Shown here piece by piece: positions 6,201 through 10,942 of a stretch of DNA of 10,942 nucleotides (within the stretch, counting starts at the first letter, position 1; each line of letters begins with the position of its first letter). The stretch spans positions 1 to 10,942 of the forward strand of contig DAHVRG010000194.1 in NCBI GenBank assembly GCA_027322565.1. Direction: 5' to 3'. The translations under genes and the position numbers were made by a program. Below the pieces are notes generated by a model. The model was not told where the DNA came from, ran no database searches, and saw only the letters and a program-made list of their open reading frames with translations. This stretch comes from Georgenia sp. (GTDB lineage: Bacteria > Actinomycetota > Actinomycetes > Actinomycetales > Actinomycetaceae).

Positions 6201-9161
6201 GGCGTAGGTGAAGGTGTCGGTGCCGCTCGCCCGGGAGAAGGCCTCGTAGTCGATGTACGTGGGGCCGACCTCGACGATGCGGCCCTTCGTCGGTGCCTGG
6301 TCGGCGCCGAGCAGCTGGACGGAGTCGCCGTCGGGGTCGATGCCGAAGAGCGGGACCTGGATCCGGACACGTTCCCCGGCGAAGGCACGTGCCTCGACGG
6401 GCAGCGGCAGCGGGGCGGCGTTGCGTTCGCCGTCGTCGGCCTGGACGTAGATGGTCACCTGCGCCGAGGCCCGCTGGCCGGTCGAGTCGACGATCTCGTA
6501 GACGGCGTTGACTGTCTGCGGCTGCTCCGGGGCGCGGAAGCGCAGGGTGTCACCGGAGGCGAAGAGGTGCCCGGCCTGCGGCTCCTCGACGAGCTCGGGC
6601 ACGAGCGTGATCTCGTCCCCGCCCGGGTGGGAGTCGTTGGACAGCACCGGGATGGTGACGTAGTCCCCGGCGCGCACGTTCGTGACGTCGGGCTGGGCGA
6701 CGGGTGGCTGGGCGAGGGAGTCCGGCGGGATCTGCATGACGACGACCTCACCGGTCGCGCTCGCGGATCCGTTGGACACCTCGTAGGTGAGGCGCTGGGC
6801 GGTCTGGACGTCCTGCGTGGCAGTGATCTTGAGCAGGCGGTGCTCGAGCACGGCGACGACGAGACCGGACTCCGGCGGCACGTCGACCTGCCGGACGGCG
6901 AGCAGCTCACCGCTCGGGTCCTCGTCGTTGGCGAGCACGTCGACGAGTACCTGACCGCCCGCGGGGAGCAGGGCGACGTCCTGGACCGCCACCGGTGGGG
7001 CGTCGGCCGGCTCACGCACGTCGATGCGGATGAGGCCGGTGGCGCTCGCCCCGGCGTCGTTGACGACGATGTAGGTGAGGTAGTACGTCTGCGCCGAGTC
7101 GGCCGAGAAGCGGAAGGAGCCGGCGTCGTAGTCGGGCACGACGGTGGCACCGGCCACCTGCTCGACGTCGGCCAGCCGCAGGGGCTCGGCCTCCCCGCCC
7201 GGGTCGGTGTCGTTGGCGAGCGGCTCGACGACGGTCTCCTCGCCGACCACCGCCGTGACGAAGTCGTGGACCGGGACGGGTGGGAGGGCGCCGTCGGGCC
7301 GGACGTCGACCGTGAGCTCGATCTCCGCGACGTCCGTGCCGTCGTACACCTCGACGGTGACCGGCTTGAGCCCCGGGCTCACGCCGGAGTCGACGAAGGT
7401 CACCGCGCCGTCCGGGGTGAACCGGACGATGTCGTCGGTGCTCGCGGTCGCGCCGACGACGACGAGCTCGTCGCCGTCCGGGTCGCTCACGCTGTCGAGG
7501 ACGTTGACGCTGCCGGTGGCGCCCGACACGAGGGTGAGGGTGACCGGGCGCAGCAGCTCGGGCGGCCGGTTGCTGCCGGCCGGGGCGACGGTCACCCGGG
7601 CGGTGGCCTCGTCCTGTCCCCCGCGCCCGTCGCTCACGGTGTAGCTCAGCGCTGCCGAACCGGTCGCGCCGTCGGCGACGTCGATCTGCAGCGCACGGCC
7701 GCCCATGATCGGGCGGACGGTGCCGAAGCTCTCGGGCGGCGTCTCGAAGCGCGTGACGGCGAGGAGGTCGCCGTCCGGGTCGGAGTCGTTGGCGAGGACC
7801 TCGAGCACGGTCGTGGAGCCGACGCGGACGCCGAGGTCGTCGTCCTGCGCGACGGGCGGCCGGTTCTCCTGGTCCCGGTCGAGCGGCAGCTGCTCCTGGA
7901 TCTCCTGCTGGGACTCCTCCTCGTCGTCGCTCGCGTCCTGCGGCGGGATGACGTCGTCCCAGTTCTCGACGAGCTCCATCGCGTCCTTGACGAGCCAGAC
8001 CGTGCCGGCGACGAGGTCGTTGAGGACGACGACGTCGCGGTTGACCCGGAAGACGAGCCGCGCGTCGGTCAGCGACTTGTCGATCGGCTGCTCGTGGCTC
8101 TCCCCGGTGCCGCACCGCGACTGGTACACCCCGGTGCCGGCGGCCCACGCCCCGTGGCTGCAGCCGGCGACGACGACCGGCTCGGTCGGTGTGCCCGGCT
8201 GCGAGACCTCGTCGAGCGTGGTCTCGCCCCGCCCGAGGGGGACGCGGAGCATCCCGTCGCGCGCGGCGACGAGGACCTCGCGGCCGGCCTCCGACGGCGC
8301 CTGGAGGGCGACCTGCGCGGTGTCGGCGAGCCCGGTGAGGTCGACCGGGTCGGCGCCGGGCCGCAGGAGGGTGACCCTGTCCTGCTCGTCTCGGACGAGG
8401 ACGACGGGCACGTCACCGACGGCGCTCACCTGGATCTCGGCGTCGGTGAGCCGGCCCGCATCGACCCCGAGCTCGGCGACGTCGGGCGTCTCCTCCCCCT
8501 CCGGGTCGAAGCCGGCCGGGACGGTGACGAGGGTGGCGTCGCCCGGGGAGACGCCGTAGGTGGTGCCGTCCACCCCGACGGCGATGGCGGCGTCGGCGCC
8601 GAGGCGCACGGCGGCGGGCAGCTCCTCGTCCGCGAGGCTGCCGACCGCCGTGGCGGCGGCGGTGTGGACCTGGCCGCTGCGGGTGTCGAGGACGGCGACG
8701 GTGCCGCCGCCGAGCTCGACCTGCCGCGGGCCGGGCAGGGAGACCGCCGTCGTCGTCGTCACCGTCGCGGGGTCGACCTGCTGGAGCACGCCGGCGCCCT
8801 CGTCGACGAGGAGGACGTGCCCGGCCTCCTGGAGGACGTCGAAGCTGGCGCTGCGGGCCGCGAGGCTGCCGTCGAGCAGCTGGACCTGGCTGTTGAGCCG
8901 CCCCAGGCGCAGGTGCTCCTGGCTGGTGACCCACACGCCGCCGTCGTGGAGGTCGACGTCGGCCGTGGCGACGCCGTCGTAGAGGACACCGGCGACGACG
9001 AGGCCGGCGCCGAGGACACCGACGGTGGCGGCGCTGACGATGCGTTGCCGTCGTCCGGGTCTCTCGGCCCGGGTGCGCCGCCGCTGCGGCGGGGCCACCC
9101 GACGGCCCGAGGGTGCGGATGGGGGTGGTGGTCCACCGGCTCGTCCGCGTCCGATTCGCAC
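2955..9161 (-). CDS. Giant membrane-anchored Ig-like/FN3 surface protein
   Basis: The product is 2068 residues from a GTG start at 9161-9159. An in-frame TAG at 9173-9171 rules out an earlier start, and AGGGCGGAG lies just upstream. Order of parts: an Arg/Pro-rich cytoplasmic tail (1-40); one membrane helix (41-60) with no signal peptidase motif evident, so probably a signal anchor with the rest outside; a beta-rich probable propeller with repeated short strands and a Cys334/Cys350 pair (about 65-405); an acidic Gln-rich linker (407-433); eleven cadherin/Ig-like modules of about 97 residues (434-1500), many starting PPVA and carrying NDxDPDGD; five FN3 modules (1501 to about 1965, the fifth divergent); and a small C-terminal domain (about 1977-2068) with CRSEC and ending in LTW. 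No LPxTG or C-terminal anchor is seen. It probably acts as an extended fibre in adhesion or envelope organisation. Family architecture is clear; ligand and role are unknown. Confidence 0.93.
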   Translation of the reverse strand: MRIGRGRAGGPPPPSAPSGRRVAPPQRRRTRAERPGRRQRIVSAATVGVLGAGLVVAGVLYDGVATADVDLHDGGVWVTSQEHLRLGRLNSQVQLLDGSLAARSASFDVLQEAGHVLLVDEGAGVLQQVDPATVTTTTAVSLPGPRQVELGGGTVAVLDTRSGQVHTAAATAVGSLADEELPAAVRLGADAAIAVGVDGTTYGVSPGDATLVTVPAGFDPEGEETPDVAELGVDAGRLTDAEIQVSAVGDVPVVLVRDEQDRVTLLRPGADPVDLTGLADTAQVALQAPSEAGREVLVAARDGMLRVPLGRGETTLDEVSQPGTPTEPVVVAGCSHGAWAAGTGVYQSRCGTGESHEQPIDKSLTDARLVFRVNRDVVVLNDLVAGTVWLVKDAMELVENWDDVIPPQDASDDEEESQQEIQEQLPLDRDQENRPPVAQDDDLGVRVGSTTVLEVLANDSDPDGDLLAVTRFETPPESFGTVRPIMGGRALQIDVADGATGSAALSYTVSDGRGGQDEATARVTVAPAGSNRPPELLRPVTLTLVSGATGSVNVLDSVSDPDGDELVVVGATASTDDIVRFTPDGAVTFVDSGVSPGLKPVTVEVYDGTDVAEIELTVDVRPDGALPPVPVHDFVTAVVGEETVVEPLANDTDPGGEAEPLRLADVEQVAGATVVPDYDAGSFRFSADSAQTYYLTYIVVNDAGASATGLIRIDVREPADAPPVAVQDVALLPAGGQVLVDVLANDEDPSGELLAVRQVDVPPESGLVVAVLEHRLLKITATQDVQTAQRLTYEVSNGSASATGEVVVMQIPPDSLAQPPVAQPDVTNVRAGDYVTIPVLSNDSHPGGDEITLVPELVEEPQAGHLFASGDTLRFRAPEQPQTVNAVYEIVDSTGQRASAQVTIYVQADDGERNAAPLPLPVEARAFAGERVRIQVPLFGIDPDGDSVQLLGADQAPTKGRIVEVGPTYIDYEAFSRASGTDTFTYAVRDRMGAYASAPVRVAVVAPPELNRAPQAVDDELVVQPGRVVDFDPLLNDTDPDGDPLYLGDPAFDAVPDLAVEQVDSGTLRITTPEQEGTFALPYHVSDQRGGTSTGIITVHVSADAELQPPVAVDDLVRTITILDQERVSIPVLDNDFDPDGTRDRLTVDLVDAPEGAAVVDRQVQVDVQPGRQVLTYSVTDQDGLTAYAFVDVPGLDDSGPVLRTDAEPIVVATGETREIELADYVIAPSGKDVRLTDESKVRATNSDGSSPVVGPTTLTFTSAPAYAGPATLTFEVTDGASAQDPEGRTAVLTLDITVESTENTPPTFDGAAVEVAPAEAPQVLNLRQLSQDPDAGDWNQLRFELVRAPEGVDARLDGPNLTVSAPADTPRGTTGNVEITVSDGKSEPVPGVVEVTVTASNRRLATVNDVDLGELEQGESRTVDVLQGAFNPFPGEPLTVVDAVSETGGPPPTIDASTVTVTAGEDFVGRATTRFSVQDVTGDRERFVDGRITYSVIGVPERPAPPRVVEVRDRTVVLSWSAPADNGAPITGYRVEAAGVSRDCPTTTCTIDGLTNDVEYTFTVVAVNKVGDSEPSGPSAMARPDVKPERPAAPVLTFGDGELAVEWATPESRGSAVTSYDLQIAPSPGGGQISVTGNSHTWTGLQNGQSYTVRVRAHNDAPDPSEWSEWSAPEVPAGVPDQPVAPLAQRVDSPVSAQITASWEAPAANGDPVASYDVVIRRDGAQYKSFTLPGGQTSFTEDAPAGSDYTVTVAATNKAGTSPASPPSAPVRSFLQPDRVTGVTATEGDRRATLTFGAPPDNGDPIRRYEYRIGSGAWTQVPSNRVVTGLTNGSSYSFQVRSCNTYCGEASPTSNTVVPFGPFGQATMSSQRHGRHDGFTDGVSEQPGATFSWTTPGGNGREVTSVQLRIDNGSGSWGSWQNVPASGNRKINGDWETTYRAQVRAQRADGEVRTASASVTTIDAPVRRPDPEPPEPSVTMAKGSRVDGGCRSECRLLAVDYENLPSGRYTISFDASTEPTNPWRSYSNVQLSGSGRWESNTWRGFPGERVTVRVRGNGLDLTDTLTW
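3234..4661 (-). repeat. Tandem FN3 modules within the surface protein
   Basis: Module starts fall near residues 1501, 1588, 1681, 1777 and 1859. The first four have the FN3 pattern PxxP, a Trp- or Phe-containing B strand (LSWSAP, VEWATP, ASWEAP, LTFGAP), an ITGY/VTSY/VASY/IRRY turn, and YTxxVxAxN-like strands. The fifth starts after GPFGQA and has FSWTTPGGNGREV but is shorter and divergent. The first and fourth carry close Cys pairs (1545/1550 and 1844/1848). Repetition is at protein-fold level; the DNA copies are diverged, so recombination between them is not obvious. Confidence 0.8.
4662..7862 (-). repeat. Eleven tandem cadherin/Ig-like modules within the surface protein
   Basis: Module starts, judged from recurring PPVAxxD or equivalent, are near residues 434, 532, 626, 721, 818, 914, 1011, 1108, 1198, 1304 and 1402. 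Most carry an acidic turn such as NDSDPDGD, NDTDPDGD or NDFDPDG after a VLxN strand, and then LxYxVSDxxG near the end. This is the bacterial cadherin-like/Ig tandem-repeat type seen in large adhesins, where the acidic turns often bind calcium. There is no cysteine anywhere in the eleven modules. Modules 9 and 11 lack the acidic turn. Confidence 0.85.
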
Positions 9162-9163
9162 AG

Positions 9164-9172
9164 CTCCGCCCT
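9164..9172 (-). promoter_or_regulatory. Shine-Dalgarno site of the surface protein gene
   Basis: AGGGCGGAG, read on the minus strand, lies immediately before the GTG at 9161. The AGGG part is seven bases from the start codon, a usual spacing. An in-frame TAG overlaps its 5' end, so no earlier start in this frame is possible. Confidence 0.65.
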
Positions 9173-9189
9173 AGTTCTCATGTGTCGGT

Positions 9190-9214
9190 CCGGCAAGGGC
9201 CAGGCCCCGGCCGG
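9190..9214 (-). promoter_or_regulatory. Possible 5' leader hairpin of the surface protein gene
   Basis: On the minus strand CCGGC pairs with GCCGG around an inner GGG/CCC pairing, giving a stem about 30 bases upstream of the GTG. It could be a leader structure or part of a terminator for the upstream pair. In DNA this GC-rich such stems arise easily by chance. Confidence 0.3.
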
Positions 9215-9219
9215 TTGGC

Positions 9220-9225
9220 AGCGTA
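9220..9225 (-). promoter_or_regulatory. Possible -10 element for the surface protein operon
   Basis: TACGCT, read on the minus strand within TTGTTACGCTGCC, fits the TAnnnT form of an actinobacterial -10 box. It lies in the only gap long enough for a promoter and would give a leader of roughly 50 bases. No convincing -35 hexamer is seen 17 bases upstream; the position is instead occupied by the inverted repeat at 9233-9250. Confidence 0.3.
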
Positions 9226-9232
9226 ACAAGGC

Positions 9233-9250
9233 CTGGGACGAAGGTCCCAG
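9233..9250 (-). terminator. Perfect 7-bp inverted repeat (terminator or operator)
   Basis: CTGGGAC and GTCCCAG are separated by four bases (CTTC on the minus strand), 34 bases after the FHA gene stop. A stable tetraloop hairpin fits an actinobacterial terminator without a strong U tract; only GCCTTGTT follows. Its place seven bases upstream of a possible -10 box equally fits an operator for a dimeric regulator. Two further palindromes lie between it and the FHA stop: GCCCCGGGGC at 9275-9284 and CTCCC-N5-GGGAG at 9252-9266. Confidence 0.4.
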
Positions 9251-9284
9251 CCTCCCGGATGGGGAGAACTGCCCGCCCCGGGGC

Positions 9285-9989
9285 TCAGCCTCCTGCGTTC
9301 CGCGCCTTCTCCTCGTCGAGCGCCGGCAGCTGGTCGGCGCTGACGATGCGGGAGGCGACGGCGTGCTCCACGAGCCGCGCGCGGCGGTTGACGGCCAGCT
9401 GCCGCGGGCCGCCCCGCAGCCCGCGCACCCCGTGGCGGTGCAGCTTGTCGCACACGTTGTCGAGCTTCCGGTTGAACTTCGTCAGCGACCAGCCCAGCCT
9501 GGCCGCGGCCTGCGCCGACGTCGGGATCGCGGCGCTGCCGCGGCCGGAGAGCACCGGCTCGGCCAGGGCCAGGACGAGGATGTGCTGGGACTGGGTGAGG
9601 GAGACCGGCCCGATGGTCGTCTCACCGACGTGGACGGGCTCGGCCTTCGCCGGCGCGAACGTGGGTTCGGGGTTGACGAGGCTGAGCTCGTAGGTCGTGG
9701 GCCCGGCGGTGAAGAGGATCGTCGTCCCGGCGTAGACGAGCGGCAGGCGGGCCCCGGGCGCGAGCCAGGCCTGGGTGTTGCCCTCGCTGTCGGCCAGGGT
9801 CGCCGACAGCCGGGTGCCGACGTTCTCGATCCACCACAGGTCGTCGATGTGGGCGATGCGCAGGAAGCGGCGGTGCAGGTAGGGGTTGTCGTCGATCTCC
9901 AGCGCGCCCTCGCGCCCGATGTAGAAGGGTTCGTCGCGGCTGATGGGGAACCACTCGCCGCAGAACTCCAGCTGCAAGGTGCCAGACAA
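9285..9989 (-). CDS. FHA-domain protein with C-terminal winged-helix-like region
   Basis: The product is 234 residues from a TTG start at 9989-9987. AGGAAGG lies eight bases upstream, and the sequence from here begins (M)SGTLQLEFCGEW, the expected first strand of the FHA fold. An upstream ATG in the same frame at 10082 would lie inside the kinase gene and has no such support. The FHA domain spans about 3-105: YIGREG (23-28) matches the GR motif, NPYLHR (35-40) the Ser/Asn-x-x-His motif, and IENVGTRLSA (54-63) the later Asn-containing loop. FHA domains bind phosphothreonine. Residues 131-225 are helical, with AAARLGWSLTKFNRKLDNVCDKL reading as helix-turn-helix followed by a wing, so the protein may be a phosphorylation-controlled DNA-binding regulator. 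It follows the kinase gene by 20 bases; the kinase is the obvious partner. The FHA call is firm, the DNA-binding call is inference. Confidence 0.85.
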   Translation of the reverse strand: MSGTLQLEFCGEWFPISRDEPFYIGREGALEIDDNPYLHRRFLRIAHIDDLWWIENVGTRLSATLADSEGNTQAWLAPGARLPLVYAGTTILFTAGPTTYELSLVNPEPTFAPAKAEPVHVGETTIGPVSLTQSQHILVLALAEPVLSGRGSAAIPTSAQAAARLGWSLTKFNRKLDNVCDKLHRHGVRGLRGGPRQLAVNRRARLVEHAVASRIVSADQLPALDEEKARNAGG

Positions 9990-9997
9990 CGCTGCTG

Positions 9998-10004
9998 CCT
10001 TCCT
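9998..10004 (-). promoter_or_regulatory. Shine-Dalgarno site fixing the TTG start of the FHA gene
   Basis: AGGAAGG, read on the minus strand, lies eight bases before the TTG at 9989, within the 20-base gap after the kinase TGA. It is the strongest ribosome binding site in the window and is the reason for preferring a TTG start. Confidence 0.75.
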
Positions 10005-10009
10005 CTCTC

Positions 10010-10942
10010 TCACTCGACGCAGGCCGCGGCGGGCTCCGCCGAGACCTGTCCTTGCTCGGAGATCGTCCGAAGCTCGATGCACACCCGGTCGGGTGACGCG
10101 ATGGTCAGCGGCGGTTCGGGGACCGGCCGGCTCTCCGCGACCTTGCCGCCGTCGGTCCGGGTCCAGGAGTACGTCACCTCACCGACGTCGTCGGGCACGG
10201 TCCAGGTGAACTCCACCTGGTCGTCGGTCACGCGCTCACCGCGCAGGTCGTCCGGACTCGGCACGACGTCGGGGATGACGACGGTGCCGATCGTCGACGT
10301 GGGTCCCGGCTCGGGCGGGTCGTCGCCCCGCAGCTGTCCGGCGAGGACGATCCCGCCGGCGACGGCGACGGCGGCCCCTGCCCCGAACGCGACCATCCGC
10401 AGCCCGGGACGGCGGCGCGGGCCGGTCGTCTCGTCCTCCGGGGTGGCGGCGAGGACGCGGCCGACGGTGCTCTCGGTGTCGTCGGCGTGCTCCCAGCCCG
10501 GCTCCCGCACCGGCCGGAGCACCGTCTGCGGGTCGTCGCCCTCCGCGGGCCTCGGCGGCGGTGGGGCGGCGCCCGTCGGGTCGACCTCGGTGACCGCCCG
10601 CACGACCGTGCGGCTCTCGTCGTCCGCGGCCCCCGACGTCGGGGCGGCCGGGGAGAGCCACGAGGTGTCGGGCACCTCGATGTCCGTCATCGCCAGGCGC
10701 AGCTCCTGCTCGACGACCTGGAGCGCCCGGGCCAGGTCGAGCGCGGTGGCCGGCCGGGCCGACGGGGCCTTCGCCATCGCCCGCGCCAGGAGCTCCTCGA
10801 GGGAGGCCGGGACGTCGGTGCGGCCGATGGGCGGCACCGGGTCGCGCTTGATCCGCATGGTGAAGTCGAGGCGGGAGTTGGCCCCCGGGCGGGCGAACGG
10901 GGAGCGGCCCGCGAGCAGCGTGTACAGGGTGGCGGCGAGGGA
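10010..10942 (-). CDS. Membrane Ser/Thr protein kinase with FN3-like ectodomain, C-terminal part (partial)
   Basis: The frame is open from the right edge to a TGA at 10012-10010 (310 residues visible). It starts inside the kinase C-lobe: SLAATLYTLLAGRSPF (1-16) is the stretch after the conserved DVYSLG segment, and RAMAKAPSARPATALDLARAL (54-74) is the last kinase helix pair with its conserved Arg. ATP-binding and catalytic loops lie outside the window. A flexible acidic/Pro linker (about 85-178) carries three similar Thr motifs at 107-117, 136-145 and 154-164. One membrane helix lies at about 181-203 after RRR. The outer part (about 218-310) looks like one FN3 domain (VEFTWTVP, YSWTRTDG, VCIELRT), with Cys288 and Cys308 able to pair. 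This is a PknB-type layout with FN3 in place of PASTA repeats. The FHA gene follows 20 bases later, so the two are probably co-transcribed. Confidence 0.9.
   Translation of the reverse strand, partial: SLAATLYTLLAGRSPFARPGANSRLDFTMRIKRDPVPPIGRTDVPASLEELLARAMAKAPSARPATALDLARALQVVEQELRLAMTDIEVPDTSWLSPAAPTSGAADDESRTVVRAVTEVDPTGAAPPPPRPAEGDDPQTVLRPVREPGWEHADDTESTVGRVLAATPEDETTGPRRRPGLRMVAFGAGAAVAVAGGIVLAGQLRGDDPPEPGPTSTIGTVVIPDVVPSPDDLRGERVTDDQVEFTWTVPDDVGEVTYSWTRTDGGKVAESRPVPEPPLTIASPDRVCIELRTISEQGQVSAEPAAACVE

Noticed and set aside
4662..7862. CRISPR-like or recombining DNA repeats
   Set aside because: The repeated GACCCCGACGG-type stretches encode the DPDG turns of the Ig-like modules. They are diverged and spaced by about 290 bases, which is protein-module repetition rather than a nucleic-acid array.
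7012..8148. Open frame of 378 codons on the minus strand inside the Ig region
   Set aside because: Alternate frame of the surface protein gene, with Arg/Gly-rich low-complexity composition and no independent start signal.
9162..9284. Riboswitch in the leader of the surface protein gene
   Set aside because: The gap holds a few short stems but no conserved core that I recognise from any riboswitch class, and it is short for one.

Overview
This is a high-GC window. Every supported gene is on the minus strand, so transcription runs from position 10942 towards 1. GC-rich third codon positions, GTG and TTG starts, a single-pass Ser/Thr kinase, an FHA protein and an Ig/FN3 surface giant beside MoxR, DUF58 and transglutaminase-family genes together suggest an actinomycete. 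Order Micrococcales is most likely; I cannot name a genus. No RNA gene, insertion sequence, CRISPR array or phage feature is visible, and this looks like chromosomal backbone.

Layout in transcription order: (1) 10942-10010, the C-terminal part of a membrane Ser/Thr protein kinase, cut by the right edge. It has the end of the kinase lobe, a linker with three similar Thr motifs, one membrane helix and one FN3-like ectodomain. (2) 9989-9285, an FHA protein with an apparent C-terminal winged-helix DNA-binding region, starting at a TTG 20 bases after the kinase stop. (3) 9284-9162, the only true intergenic gap, holding a perfect 7-bp inverted repeat, other small hairpins and a possible promoter. 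(4) 9161-2955, a 2068-residue surface protein: basic cytoplasmic tail, one membrane anchor, a probable beta-propeller, an acidic linker, 11 cadherin/Ig-like modules, 5 FN3 modules and a small Cys-containing C-terminal domain. (5) 2917-1922, a MoxR-family AAA+ ATPase. (6) 1918-650, a DUF58 membrane protein. (7) 653-1, the N-terminal membrane part of a TgpA-like transglutaminase-family protein, cut by the left edge.

Genes 4 to 7 are tightly packed (gaps of 37 and 3 bases, then a 4-base overlap) and read as one operon. Genes 1 and 2 form a second tight pair. A plausible reading is a cell-envelope assembly and signalling locus. The kinase would sense outside the membrane through an FN3-like domain and signal to the FHA/winged-helix protein. 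The MoxR/DUF58/TgpA trio would be a maturation or remodelling machine for the giant surface fibre or its surroundings. Gene identities rest on clear motifs; the functional links are inference. The general MoxR-DUF58-transglutaminase arrangement is known, so the less explored part is its coupling to the Ig/FN3 giant and the kinase-FHA-winged-helix branch.
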